This document shows positions 7,229 through 16,084 of a DNA stretch of 64,000 nucleotides, piece after piece (position 1 is the first letter of the stretch; each line of letters starts with the position of its first letter). The translations under genes and the position numbers were made by a program. Origin of the DNA: Cellulosimicrobium cellulans (lineage in GTDB: Bacteria > Actinomycetota > Actinomycetes > Actinomycetales > Cellulomonadaceae); assembly GCF_007679345.1 (NCBI RefSeq), contig NZ_VEGH01000003.1, positions 372,001 through 436,000 of the forward strand, written 5' to 3'. The notes under the pieces were generated by a model, which made no database searches, was not told where the DNA came from, and saw only the letters and a program-made list of their open reading frames with translations.

Positions 7229-8860
7229 GTGTCCACCGCAGCCGCCACCACCACGCCGGCCCCGTCGCGGGGCAAGCAGGCCCAGGTCCGCGTCCAGCGG
7301 TTCGGGGCGTTCCTGAGCGCCATGATCATGCCGAACCTCCCGGCGTTCCTCGCCTGGGGGCTGATCACGTCGCTGTTCATCGCCGTCGGCTGGCTGCCGA
7401 ACGGCATCCTCGGCGGGTTCGGCAACGCCGACGACCCCGGCAGCTGGCAGGGCGCCGCCACCCAGCTCGCCCTCGCCGACGACGGCACCACGTTCCAGCA
7501 GTACGTCGGCATGGTCGGCCCGATGGTGACCTACCTGCTGCCGATCCTGATCGCGAACGCGGGCGGCCGGATCGTCTACAAGGAGCGCGGCGGCGTCGTC
7601 GCCTCCATCGTGGCGGTCGGCATGATCACCGGCTCCACCGTGCCGATGTTCCTCGGCGCGATGATCGTCGGCCCGCTGTCGGCGTGGGTGCTGAAGAAGG
7701 TGGACTCGATCTGGGCCGGGAAGATCAAGCCCGGCTTCGAGATGCTCGTCGACATGTTCACCGCGGGCATCCTCGGCGCCGCGATGGCCGTCGGGGCGTT
7801 CTTCGGGTTCGCCCCGATCATCACCGGCGTGTCCGACGCGCTCGGGAACGTCGTGTCCTGGATGGCCGACAACCACCTCCTGCCGCTGATGGCCGTGGTG
7901 GTCGAGCCCGCGAAGGTGCTGTTCCTGAACAACGCCATCGGCAACGGCGTCCTGGTGCCGCTGGGCGCCCAGGAGGTCGTCGAGCAGGGCAAGTCGCTGC
8001 TGTTCCTCGTGGAGTCCAACCCCGGGCCCGGCCTCGGGATCCTGATGGCCTACACGTTCTTCGGCATCGGTGCGGCGCGGTCGTCCGCCCCGGGCGCGGC
8101 GGTCGTGCAGTTCATCGGCGGCATCCACGAGGTGTACTTCCCGTTCGTGCTGATGAAGCCGACGCTGATCATCGCGGCGATCCTCGGCGGCGCGACCGGC
8201 ATCGCGACCAACGTGGTGTTCGGCAGCGGCCTGCGCGGCCCGGCGGCACCGGGGTCGATCATCGCGGTGTACGCCGCGACACCACGCGACTCGTTCGTCG
8301 GGGTGACGCTCTCGGTGGTGCTGGCCTTCGTGGTCACGTTCCTGGTGGCGGCGGTCATCCTCCGGGCCTCGCGGAAGCGGGACCTGGCGGCGGGCGGCGG
8401 CGACCTCGCGGCCGCGATCGCCCAGACCGAGGCGAACAAGGGCAAGTCGTCCGCCGCGCTCGGCGCGATGGCCGCCACGGTCGGCGCCGGCACGGCGACC
8501 ACCGGCGGTACCGGCCCGACCGACGGCGTGGCGGGGGCCGCGGCGCCCGTCCGCTCGATCGTGTTCGCGTGCGACGCCGGCATGGGGTCGTCCGCGATGG
8601 GCGCGAGCATCCTGCGGGACAAGCTCAAGAAGGCCGGCCGCGGCGACATCACCGTGGTCAACAAGGCGGTCGCCAACCTGGAGGACGACGTCGACCTGGT
8701 CATCACCCAGCGCGAGCTGACCGACCGGGCCCGTCGGCACGCGCCCGGCGCGCGCCACGTGTCCGTCGACAACTTCCTGTCCAGCCCCGTGTACGACGAC
8801 GTCGTGCGGGCGGCCCAGGCGGAGTCGCAGGCCGAGACGGCGGAGAGGAGCACGTCATGA
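7229..8860 (+). CDS. mtlA: PTS mannitol-type transporter, EIICB subunit
   Basis: A 543-aa membrane permease that imports and phosphorylates a hexitol. The EIIC domain (about residues 15-370) has many hydrophobic segments and mannitol-family motifs such as MIMPNLPAFLAWGLITSLF and GSTVPMFLGAMIVGPLSAW. A Gly/Ala-rich linker (about 395-445) leads to an EIIB domain starting at VRSIVFACDAGMGSSAMGAS, whose Cys is the phosphorylation site. EIIA is a separate downstream gene, overlapping by 4 bp. GTG 7229 is preferred over GTG 7220 because the GGGGAGG site is then 10 nt away. Upstream EI and HPr components are not in the window. Mannitol is the family's usual substrate; a related polyol is possible given the adjacent MDR dehydrogenase. 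Confidence 0.9.
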   Translation: MSTAAATTTPAPSRGKQAQVRVQRFGAFLSAMIMPNLPAFLAWGLITSLFIAVGWLPNGILGGFGNADDPGSWQGAATQLALADDGTTFQQYVGMVGPMVTYLLPILIANAGGRIVYKERGGVVASIVAVGMITGSTVPMFLGAMIVGPLSAWVLKKVDSIWAGKIKPGFEMLVDMFTAGILGAAMAVGAFFGFAPIITGVSDALGNVVSWMADNHLLPLMAVVVEPAKVLFLNNAIGNGVLVPLGAQEVVEQGKSLLFLVESNPGPGLGILMAYTFFGIGAARSSAPGAAVVQFIGGIHEVYFPFVLMKPTLIIAAILGGATGIATNVVFGSGLRGPAAPGSIIAVYAATPRDSFVGVTLSVVLAFVVTFLVAAVILRASRKRDLAAGGGDLAAAIAQTEANKGKSSAALGAMAATVGAGTATTGGTGPTDGVAGAAAPVRSIVFACDAGMGSSAMGASILRDKLKKAGRGDITVVNKAVANLEDDVDLVITQRELTDRARRHAPGARHVSVDNFLSSPVYDDVVRAAQAESQAETAERSTS

Positions 8861-9294
8861 CCGAGCTGCTGAGCGCCGACCTGGTCGTCCCCGCGGGCAG
8901 CGCCCGCACCAAGGACGAGGCCATCCGGGAGGCGGGCGCGCTGCTGGTCGGCTCGGGCGCCGTCGAGCCCGGGTACGTGGACGCCATGTTCGAGCGCGAG
9001 CTGACCATCTCCACGTACATGGGCAGCTACCTCGCGATCCCGCACGGCACCAACGCCGCGAAGGGGGCCATCCACCGGTCCGCCGTGTGCCTGGTCCGGT
9101 ACGAGGAGCCGCTCGACTGGGACGGCAACCCCGTACGGGTGGTCGTCGGCATCGCCGGGGTCGGCGACGAGCACCTGTCGCTGCTGTCCCGGATCGCCCT
9201 GGTGTTCAGCGACGGCGAGCGCGTGCAGCGCGTGCTCGACGCCACCACCCGGGAGCAGCTGACCGCGGTCCTGGCGGAGGTGGAGCCGGCCTGA
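8857..9294 (+). CDS. mtlF: PTS mannitol-type EIIA component
   Basis: A 145-aa cytoplasmic phosphocarrier that passes phosphate from HPr to the EIIB domain of the preceding gene. It is of the mannitol/fructose EIIA type. The active-site His is in YLAIPHGTNAAKGAI (about residue 65), and the C-terminal half carries the VVGIAGVGDEHLSLLSRIA signature. Length matches a stand-alone MtlF. Its ATG overlaps the stop of the EIICB gene (ATGA at 8857-8860), and an AGAGGAG ribosome site lies inside the upstream gene, so translation is coupled. It is the last gene of the operon; a palindromic repeat follows 44 bp after the stop. Confidence 0.9.
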   Translation: MTELLSADLVVPAGSARTKDEAIREAGALLVGSGAVEPGYVDAMFERELTISTYMGSYLAIPHGTNAAKGAIHRSAVCLVRYEEPLDWDGNPVRVVVGIAGVGDEHLSLLSRIALVFSDGERVQRVLDATTREQLTAVLAEVEPA

Positions 9295-9337
9295 CCCCGC
9301 CGCCGCGCGACCGCCGCCGCGCGGCCGGCGCCGCGCA

Positions 9338-9409
9338 CCGAGCGAGTAGTCGACACGTCGAGCGAGTACCCAGTGGGTACTCGCTCGACATGTCGGTTGC
9401 CCTCTCGGC
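9338..9409 (-). repeat. Dispersed palindromic repeat, copy A
   Basis: The core inverted repeat has arms 9351-9372 and 9374-9395 (22 bp, one mismatch, 1-nt centre). Read on the minus strand, it begins GCCGAGAGGGCAACCGACA and matches copy B at 44661-44733 almost base for base through the left arm. It lies between two genes on the same strand, 44 bp after mtlF. It may terminate transcription, but the matching second copy points to a REP-like dispersed element. Its core is less GC-rich than the surroundings. Confidence 0.75.
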
Positions 9410-9494
9410 GCGGAGCGACGGCGGGGACGGGAGGAGGCGGCGGCAGAGCGGCCCGCGGGCGGGGCTGTCGGGGCCGTGTGGCAGCATCGGGGCC

Positions 9495-12400
9495 GTGCCC
9501 GCCGTCCCGTCCCCCGCCGACCCGGCGGGCGGCACGGACCCCGTGGCGGGCGGCGCGGACCCCGCGGTGGGCGGCGACTGGCGCGCCGTGCTCGACGGGC
9601 TGCTCGCCTGGGGCGCCGACGCCCCCGCCCCGCGCAGCCGGCGCGCCGGGCTGCAGGTCGAGCTCCGCGAGCTCACGCCCCGCACCCGCGAGCGCTGGAA
9701 CGGCCCCGTCTCCCGCACCGCGGTCGCCCGCCGCCCCGGCGAGCCCCCGGACCCCGCGACGGCCGGCTACCGGCTCGGCGTCCGGCCGGTGACACGCACC
9801 GACCGCGGGTGGGCGCGCGGCAGCGTCACCTGGGCGAACATCCCGCACCTGCGGGCCCGGCTGGACCTGGACCCCGAGCAGCACCGCTGGTTCTGCCAGG
9901 TCGGCGCCCTGCACCGCGCCGCGGAGCCGCCCGCCCCCGGCCAGGACGCGGCGTGGGTGTACCTGGACGACTTCGCGAACCCCGTGCTGTGGGACCTGCT
10001 GGACCAGGCGCAGGCGCTCGGGATCGTCCTGGTCGGGTCGGGCGCGGGTGCCGAGGTCCGGCGCGCGGGCACGGCCCGGCTGGGGCTCGACGTCACCCGC
10101 ACCGCCGACGGCCCCGACGGTCCCGGCGGTCTGCGCGTCGCGGCGCACCTGACCGTCGACGGCGAGCCGCACCCCGTCGCGCACGCGCACGCCATCGGCG
10201 ACCACGGCGTCTACGTCGTCGACCCCGCCCACCCGCGCCGCGTGCTGCTCGCGCCGACGGCCGAGCCGCTCGGCCCGCAGCAGCTCGCCCTGCTCGGGGA
10301 CGCGGCCGGCGGCCGGACGGTCGCGGACGCGCTCCGGGCGGGCGTCGTCGTCCCGGCGGACCAGTCCGGCGCGTTCCTGCGCGAGCGGCTGCCCGCCCTG
10401 CGCGCGGGCCTCGACGTCGGCAGCGGCGACGGCTCGGTGGTGGTGCCGCCACCCGCGCCGCCGACGCTCGTCCTGACGGTCCGGCCCCTGCCCGGCCGGG
10501 TGGTCGACCTGACCTGGCGGTGGGACGGGCACGCCCGCTCGGGTCCGGCGCCGGACCCGCGGACGCTCGTGCCGGAGGACCTGGTGCCGGGCGGCTGGCC
10601 GGACCCCGCGGACGACGACGCCGAGACCCTCGGCGCCCACCCGCCGCTGGCGCTGCCCACCACGCTGCGCGACGCGGACGCCGCCGACTTCGTCACCGGT
10701 GCCCTGCCGCGCCTCACCGGGCTGCGGGGCGTCCGGGTGGACACGGTCGGCACCGTCCCGGACTACCGGGTCCTGCACGACGCCCCGGTGCTGACCGTGA
10801 CGGCGCAGCCCAGCGAGCGGACCGACTGGTTCGACCTCGGCGTGACCGTGACGATCGACGGCCGCACCGTGCCGTTCGGGCCGCTGTTCACGGCGCTCGC
10901 GCAAGGGCGCCGGCGGCTGCGCCTGGTCGACCACACCTACCTGTCGCTCGACCACCCGGCGCTCGAGCCGCTGGCCGCCCTGGTGGCCGAGGCGCGCGAG
11001 CTCGCCGAGTGGGAGACCGGCCTGCGCGTGAGCCGGCACCAGACCAGCCTGTGGGCGGACCTCGCCGCGCTCGCCGACGAGGCCGAGCCGCCCGACGCGT
11101 GGCGCGGGCTGCTCGCCGAGGCCGCCGGCGACGCCCCGGCGCCCGTGCCGGTCCCGGCCGGGCTCCGGGCGGAGCTGCGGCCGTACCAGGCCGAGGGGCT
11201 GGCCTGGCTCGCGTTCCTCTGGCGGCACCGGCTCGGCGGGATCCTGGCCGACGACATGGGGCTCGGCAAGACGCTGCAGACCCTCGCCCTGCTGCAGCAC
11301 GCCGTCGAGACCCGCGGCGCCGGTGACGAGGGCCGCCCGTTCCTCGTCGTCGCCCCCACCTCGGTCACCCCGAACTGGGTCGCCGAGGCCGCCCGGTTCG
11401 CCCCGGGGCTCGCCGTCCGGCGGATCGAGGCGACCCAGGCGGCCGGGCGTGCCCCGCTCGCCGAGGTGGCGGCCGGCGCCGACGTCGTCGTCACGTCCTA
11501 CGCCCTGCTCCGCCTGGACGCGGCGGCGTACGCCGCGGTCGGCTGGGCGGGCGTCGTGCTGGACGAGGCGCAGCAGGTGAAGAACCCGGCGTCGCGGGTG
11601 CACCGGGCGGCGAAGGACCTGGGCGCCCCGTTCGTGCTCGCCCTCAGCGGCACCCCGGTGGAGAACTCGCTCACCGAGCTGCACGCGCTGCTGGACCTGG
11701 TGGCGCCCGGGCTGCTGCCGCCCGCCGCGACGTTCGCGCTGCAGTACGTCCGGCCGATCGAGGACGCGCACGCCGGCATCGCGACCGGCCCCGGCGCGGG
11801 CGACCTCCCCGCGTCCGCGGCTCGGCTCCGCGCCGGGCGGCTCGACCGGCTGCGGCGCCGGATCCGCCCGTTCCTGCTGCGCCGCACCAAGGACCTGGTG
11901 GCCGCCGACCTGCCGGAGAAGCAGGAGCAGACCCTCACCGTCGCCCTCGACCCCGCCCACCGCGAGGTCTACGACCGGTACCTGCAGCGCGAGCGGCAGA
12001 AGGTGCTCGGCCTGATCGACGACCTGGACCGGCAGCGGTTCATCGTCTACCGGTCGCTGACGCTGCTGCGGATGCTCGCGCTCGACGCCTCGCTGATCGA
12101 CCCGGCGCTGGCCGGCATCCCGTCCGCCAAGCTGGACGCCCTGCTGGAGCAGCTGGACGACGTCGTCGCCGAGGGGCACCGCGCGCTGGTGTTCAGCCAG
12201 TTCACGTCCTACCTGGCGCGTGCCGCGGACCGCCTGGACGCCGCCGGCGTGCCCTACGTCTACCTGGACGGCTCGACCACCCGCCGCGGCGAGGTCGTCG
12301 ACGAGTTCCGCACCGGCGACGCGCCGGTGTTCCTGCTCAGCCTCAAGGCGGGCGGCACCGGGCTGAACCTGACGGAGGCCGACTACGTGTTCCTGCTCGA

Positions 12401-12626
12401 CCCGTGGTGGAACCCCGCCGCGGAGCAGCAGGCGGTCGACCGCGCGCACCGGATCGGCCAGGACCGGCCGGTGCTGGTCTACCGGCTGATCGCCGAGGGC
12501 ACCATCGAGGAGAAGGTGGTGGCCCTCCAGGCCCGCAAGGCCGCGCTGGTGGACGCGGTGCTGGACGACGGGGACCTGTTCTCGACCACCCTCACCCGGG
12601 ACGACCTCCGCGACCTGCTGGGCTGA
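9495..12626 (+). CDS. SNF2/Rad54-family DEAD-box helicase
   Basis: A 1043-aa SNF2-type DNA-dependent ATPase. The C-terminal engine has helicase motifs in order: I, DDMGLGKTLQTLAL (about residue 585); II, LDEAQQVKN; III, LALSGTPVENS; V, SLKAGGTGLNLTEADYV; VI, AVDRAHRIGQDRPV. The IEEKVV tail motif also fits bacterial SNF2 proteins. The N-terminal half of about 550 residues is variable, as in bacterial SNF2 proteins; I see no Cys/His cluster of a SWIM zinc finger. It probably remodels or translocates on DNA in repair or transcription recycling. GTG 9495 is the best start; the frame is open upstream, but that part overlaps the repeat and mtlF. Confidence 0.85.
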   Translation: MPAVPSPADPAGGTDPVAGGADPAVGGDWRAVLDGLLAWGADAPAPRSRRAGLQVELRELTPRTRERWNGPVSRTAVARRPGEPPDPATAGYRLGVRPVTRTDRGWARGSVTWANIPHLRARLDLDPEQHRWFCQVGALHRAAEPPAPGQDAAWVYLDDFANPVLWDLLDQAQALGIVLVGSGAGAEVRRAGTARLGLDVTRTADGPDGPGGLRVAAHLTVDGEPHPVAHAHAIGDHGVYVVDPAHPRRVLLAPTAEPLGPQQLALLGDAAGGRTVADALRAGVVVPADQSGAFLRERLPALRAGLDVGSGDGSVVVPPPAPPTLVLTVRPLPGRVVDLTWRWDGHARSGPAPDPRTLVPEDLVPGGWPDPADDDAETLGAHPPLALPTTLRDADAADFVTGALPRLTGLRGVRVDTVGTVPDYRVLHDAPVLTVTAQPSERTDWFDLGVTVTIDGRTVPFGPLFTALAQGRRRLRLVDHTYLSLDHPALEPLAALVAEARELAEWETGLRVSRHQTSLWADLAALADEAEPPDAWRGLLAEAAGDAPAPVPVPAGLRAELRPYQAEGLAWLAFLWRHRLGGILADDMGLGKTLQTLALLQHAVETRGAGDEGRPFLVVAPTSVTPNWVAEAARFAPGLAVRRIEATQAAGRAPLAEVAAGADVVVTSYALLRLDAAAYAAVGWAGVVLDEAQQVKNPASRVHRAAKDLGAPFVLALSGTPVENSLTELHALLDLVAPGLLPPAATFALQYVRPIEDAHAGIATGPGAGDLPASAARLRAGRLDRLRRRIRPFLLRRTKDLVAADLPEKQEQTLTVALDPAHREVYDRYLQRERQKVLGLIDDLDRQRFIVYRSLTLLRMLALDASLIDPALAGIPSAKLDALLEQLDDVVAEGHRALVFSQFTSYLARAADRLDAAGVPYVYLDGSTTRRGEVVDEFRTGDAPVFLLSLKAGGTGLNLTEADYVFLLDPWWNPAAEQQAVDRAHRIGQDRPVLVYRLIAEGTIEEKVVALQARKAALVDAVLDDGDLFSTTLTRDDLRDLLG

Positions 12627-12650
12627 CCGGCCCGTCGGCCGACCTTCCCC

Positions 12651-12668
12651 GCGCCGCCCCGGCGGCGC
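12651..12668. terminator. Short GC hairpin after the SNF2 gene
   Basis: GCGCCGCC and GGCGGCGC are perfect 8-bp arms with only CC between them, 25 bp after the SNF2 stop and 18 bp before the GH65 start. It could be a weak terminator or an operator-like dyad. No U-tract follows. Confidence 0.35.
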
Positions 12669-12685
12669 TGTGGTGGAGTGACCCC

Positions 12686-15055
12686 GTGCTCCACCGATCC
12701 GACGACCCCTGGCACGTCCGGCAGTCCCGCCTGGACCTGCACCACCCCGCGGCCGCCGCCTCCGTGCTGACGCTGTCGAACGGTTACCTCGGCGTGCGCG
12801 CCGTGCCGGAACGGCCCGGGCACGGGCTGGGACCCGGCACCCTGCTCGCGACGGTGTACGAGGAGGTGCCGCACGCCTACGCCGAGCGGGCGTACGCCGA
12901 CCCCGCGGTGGACGAGGTGCTGGTGCCCGTCGTCGACGCGTGGGCCCTCGGCTGGGCGGTCGACGGCGACCCGCTGGACGCGCCCCCGGGCGACGAGGGT
13001 CCGCACCACCGGCAGGACGCGGCACCGGCCGCCCCGGGCGACGGGCGGTCTCGCGACCGGCACCACGACGACCGCGTCCTCGACCTGCGCCGCGGCGTCC
13101 TCGACCGCGAGCAGCGCTGGACCGCCCCCTCGACGGGCGGCACCGTCGTCCTCAGCACCCGCCGCCTGGTGCCGCTGACCCGCCGCGGCGTGGTCGCGAC
13201 CCGCTGGCGGGTCCGGGCGGAGGCCGACGTGACGCTGACCGCCCGGCCGGTGCCGGGCTGCGGGCACGCCGGTGCCCCGCCCGCGCACGAGCCGGGCGTG
13301 CGCACGCTGACCTGCCGGCACGACCCCGAGGGCTCCGCGGTGCACCAGCGGGCCGACCGCTCCGGCCGGGAGGTGGTGGTCCGCACCGCGCACGAGGTGA
13401 CCGCCGACGACGGCGCGACGACCCGCTGGTCCACCGACGACCCGGCCGGTGCCGTGCTCACCGTCGACCTGCGTGCCGGGCAGACGGTCGAGGTCGTGGT
13501 GCTCGCCGCGTACGCGGGGGGCACGGACGCCGCGGCGCTGCACACCCGCGCCGACGCCGAGCTGCGCGGGGCCCGCGCGGCGGGCTGGTCCGGGCTGCGC
13601 CACGAGCAGGAGGCCGAGCTCGCGGGGATCTGGGCGCGCGGCGACGTGCAGGTCGAGGGCGACGACGAGCTGCAGCAGGCGGCCCGGTACGCGCTGCTCC
13701 AGGTCGTGCAGGCCGCGGCGCAGGCGGACGGCGCCGGCATCCGGGCGAAGGGCCTGGCGGGCTCGGGCTACCACGGGCACACCTTCTGGGACTCGGAGTG
13801 CTTCGTGCTCCCGGTGCTCGACCACGTCCTGCCGCGCGCCGCGGCGGACCACCTGCGCTGGCGGCACGCCACGCTGCCGGCGGCCCGGGCCCGGGCGGTC
13901 GAGCTCGGCCTGCCGGGGGTGACGTTCCCCTGGCGGACGATCAGCGGCCGGGAGTGCTCCGGCTACTGGCCCGCCAGCACGGCCGCGTACCACGTGAACG
14001 CGGGCGTCGGCTGCGCCGCGGCCCGGCACGTCGCCGCGACGGGCGACGCGGTGTTCGACCGGGACGTCGCCGTCGACCTGCTGGTGCCGACCGCGCGGCT
14101 GTGGGCCGGCCGGGGCCACCACACCCCCGAGGGTTTCCGGATCGACGGGGTCACCGGCCCCGACGAGTACACCGCGGTCGTCGACAACAACGCGTACACG
14201 AACCTCGTCGCGCGGGAGAACCTCCGGGCCGCCGCGGACGCCTGCGAGCGGCACCCCGACGTCGCGACCCGGCTCGGCGTGACGGCCACCGAGCGCGCCG
14301 AGTGGCGCCGCGCGGCGGACCGGATGCTCGTGCCGTACTCGGCCGACCTCGGCGTCACCGAGCAGCACGAGGGCTTCACCCGGCACGCCCCGTGGGACTT
14401 CGGCGCCCCGGAGAACACGCAGTACCCGCTCCAGGAGCACCACCCGTTCGTCGAGCTCTACCGGCGGCAGGTCACCAAGCAGGCCGACCTGGTGCTGGCG
14501 CTGCACGTGGCGGGCGACGACATCCCCGTCGAGCAGAAGCGGCGCGACTTCGCGTACTACGAGGCGATCACCGTCCGGGACTCGTCGCTGTCGGCGCCCG
14601 CGCAGGCGGTGGTCGCCGCCGAGGTCGGCCACCCGGACCTCGCCTACGCGTACGCCCGGGAGTGCGCGCTCATCGACCTGTCCGACCTGCGCGCGTCCAC
14701 CGCCGAGGGGCTGCACGTCGCGGCGCTCGCGGGCGCGTGGACGGCGCTGGTCGTGGGGCTGGGCGGGCTGCGGCAGTCCGGCGACGCGGTGCGCCTGGCA
14801 CCGCGGCTCCCCCGCCGGCTGACCCGCGTCGCGTTCACCGTCCTGCAGGCGGGCGCCCGGGTCGAGGTCGACGTGCGGCACGACCTGGTGGCGTACCGCC
14901 TGCTCTCGGGCGAGGAGGCGCGGCTCCACCACCACGGCGAGCCCGTGCACCTCACGACGGCCGCGCCCGAGCAGGAGCGCCCGCAGCCGCCGGTGGAGCA
15001 GCACCCGAGCCCGCCGCAGCCGCCGCACCGGCACCCGGTGTTCGACGAGACCTGA
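12686..15055 (+). CDS. Glycoside hydrolase family 65 protein (alpha-glucoside phosphorylase/hydrolase)
   Basis: A 789-aa GH65 enzyme. The family comprises inverting phosphorylases (maltose, trehalose, kojibiose, nigerose) plus some hydrolases. The N-terminal super-sandwich begins with SVLTLSNGYLGVRAVPE. The (alpha/alpha)6 barrel holds GHTFWDSECFVLPVLD and the general-acid Glu494 in TGPDEYTAVVDNNAYTN. Further family blocks are FGAPENTQYPLQEHHPFVE, KQADLVLAL and RDSSLSAPAQAVVAAEVGH. The C-terminal small beta domain ends in a Pro/Gln-rich tail. Substrate and phosphate dependence cannot be fixed by reading alone. A beta-phosphoglucomutase, the common partner of phosphorylases, is not adjacent. 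GTG 12686 is the first start past the upstream stop with sensible family alignment. Confidence 0.85.
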   Translation: MLHRSDDPWHVRQSRLDLHHPAAAASVLTLSNGYLGVRAVPERPGHGLGPGTLLATVYEEVPHAYAERAYADPAVDEVLVPVVDAWALGWAVDGDPLDAPPGDEGPHHRQDAAPAAPGDGRSRDRHHDDRVLDLRRGVLDREQRWTAPSTGGTVVLSTRRLVPLTRRGVVATRWRVRAEADVTLTARPVPGCGHAGAPPAHEPGVRTLTCRHDPEGSAVHQRADRSGREVVVRTAHEVTADDGATTRWSTDDPAGAVLTVDLRAGQTVEVVVLAAYAGGTDAAALHTRADAELRGARAAGWSGLRHEQEAELAGIWARGDVQVEGDDELQQAARYALLQVVQAAAQADGAGIRAKGLAGSGYHGHTFWDSECFVLPVLDHVLPRAAADHLRWRHATLPAARARAVELGLPGVTFPWRTISGRECSGYWPASTAAYHVNAGVGCAAARHVAATGDAVFDRDVAVDLLVPTARLWAGRGHHTPEGFRIDGVTGPDEYTAVVDNNAYTNLVARENLRAAADACERHPDVATRLGVTATERAEWRRAADRMLVPYSADLGVTEQHEGFTRHAPWDFGAPENTQYPLQEHHPFVELYRRQVTKQADLVLALHVAGDDIPVEQKRRDFAYYEAITVRDSSLSAPAQAVVAAEVGHPDLAYAYARECALIDLSDLRASTAEGLHVAALAGAWTALVVGLGGLRQSGDAVRLAPRLPRRLTRVAFTVLQAGARVEVDVRHDLVAYRLLSGEEARLHHHGEPVHLTTAAPEQERPQPPVEQHPSPPQPPHRHPVFDET

Positions 15056-15080
15056 CCCGCGGCGGCGGGCGCCCGCGGGT
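15055..15080. terminator. Hairpin between convergent GH65 and lysG
   Basis: ACCCGCGG (15055-15062) pairs with CCGCGGGT (15073-15080), an 8-bp stem over a 10-nt loop that spans the whole gap between two convergent stop codons. It is likely a two-way terminator. Confidence 0.4.
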
Positions 15081-15964
15081 CAGCGCAGGTACGCCGCCGC
15101 GGCCGCCCGGATCGCGTCCCCGGTGCGCTCCAGCGCCGCGGTCCGCACGGTCCACTGCTGCCAGTGCAGCGTGACGTCGACGTGCCGCCCGGGGTCCAGG
15201 TCGACGAGCGTGCCGTCCGCCTCCCCCGCGGCGGCGTCCGCGTCGGGCAGCATGCCCCACCCGAGGCCCAGCCGGACCGCCAGCGTGAAGTCCGCCGACG
15301 CGGGCACGTGGTGCCGCGGGGGCAGCGCCGGGTCGGCGCCCCGCCCGCGCAGGTACCGGTCCTGCAGGTCGTCCTTGCGGTCGAACACGACGAGCGGGGC
15401 GGCCGCGAGCGCTGCCGGGGTCGGGCCGTCCGGGAGCAGCGCCGCCGCCCGGTGCGCGGCGACCATCGGTCGGTACCGCAGCACGCCGAGCCGGTGGGAC
15501 GTGCAGCCCTGCACCGGGCGGGCGGCCGTGGTGATGGCGGCGACCACCGTGCCCTCGCGCAGCAGGTCGGCGGAGTGGTCCTGGTCCTCGCGGTGCAGGT
15601 CGAACACGATCTCGTCGGCCAGCGGCGCCAGCGCCGGCAGCACCCAGGTGCCGAGCGAGTCGGAGTTCACCGCGATCGGCAGCACCGGCCGCCCGGAGGT
15701 CGCCCCGGCCGTGACCGCCGCGTGCGCCTCGTCGGCCAGCGCCACCACCTGGCGCGCGAGCCGCAGGTAGACCTCCCCCGCGGCGGTGACCCCCGCGGGC
15801 CGGGCGCGCCGCACCAGCACCTGCCCGACGGCGGTCTCGAGCGCGCGGATCCGCTGGCTCACCGCCGACTGGGTGAGGTGCAGCGCCACCGCAGCGCCCT
15901 CGAACGAGCCCTCGTCGACGACGGCGAGCAGGGCGCGGAGCTGCGGGAGGTCGACCTCGGCCAT
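15080..15964 (-). CDS. lysG: LysR-family regulator, LysG/ArgP type
   Basis: A 294-aa LysR-type regulator. The N-terminal winged helix is LRALLAVVDEGSFEGAAVAL followed by LTQSAVSQRIRALE (about residues 8-42). The periplasmic-binding-like sensor domain fills the rest. The QRIRALE pattern and the divergent LysE gene fit the LysG/ArgP branch, which senses basic amino acids such as Lys, Arg or His and activates the exporter. The minus-strand ATG at 15964 has a TAGGGT -10 element 6 nt upstream, so the transcript is probably leaderless. A T-N11-A dyad lies in the shared control region. Confidence 0.88.
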   Translation of the reverse strand: MAEVDLPQLRALLAVVDEGSFEGAAVALHLTQSAVSQRIRALETAVGQVLVRRARPAGVTAAGEVYLRLARQVVALADEAHAAVTAGATSGRPVLPIAVNSDSLGTWVLPALAPLADEIVFDLHREDQDHSADLLREGTVVAAITTAARPVQGCTSHRLGVLRYRPMVAAHRAAALLPDGPTPAALAAAPLVVFDRKDDLQDRYLRGRGADPALPPRHHVPASADFTLAVRLGLGWGMLPDADAAAGEADGTLVDLDPGRHVDVTLHWQQWTVRTAALERTGDAIRAAAAAYLR

Positions 15965-15970
15965 GCGGGG

Positions 15971-15976
15971 ACCCTA
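15971..15976 (-). promoter_or_regulatory. -10 element for leaderless lysG
   Basis: TAGGGT on the minus strand ends 6 nt before the ATG at 15964. Confidence 0.5.
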
Positions 15977-16012
15977 CCGACCCGCGGGCGGCACCCGGGG
16001 GCCGGAGGTCCC

Positions 16013-16027
16013 ATCAGCGTTGCTGAT
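16013..16027. promoter_or_regulatory. LysR-type dyad (T-N11-A) between lysG and lysE
   Basis: ATCAGCGTTGCTGAT is a perfect 6-bp-arm inverted repeat with 3-nt spacer that contains the T-N11-A box of LysR regulators. A second short palindrome, GATGCAGCATC, follows at 16025-16035. Together they lie 10-25 bp upstream of the possible -35 of lysE (TTGGAC, 16047-16052), a normal activator position. Confidence 0.65.
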
Positions 16028-16071
16028 GCAGCATCGCTCGCAGTCGTTGGACTGATGGCCCGTGCGGGCCC

Positions 16072-16077
16072 TACCGT
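16072..16077 (+). promoter_or_regulatory. -10 element for leaderless lysE
   Basis: TACCGT ends 7 nt before GTG 16085. TTGGAC at 16047-16052 is a possible -35, spacer 19 nt. Confidence 0.5.
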
Positions 16078-16084
16078 CGGCCGC

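Noticed and set aside
9338..9409. CRISPR repeat or tRNA-like structure
   Set aside because: Only one palindrome is present, with no spacer array and no cloverleaf; the second copy is 35 kb away.
9027..13025. A 1332-codon minus-strand frame opposite the SNF2 gene
   Set aside because: Antisense shadow with Arg/Gly/Val-rich composition; the plus strand has complete helicase motifs.
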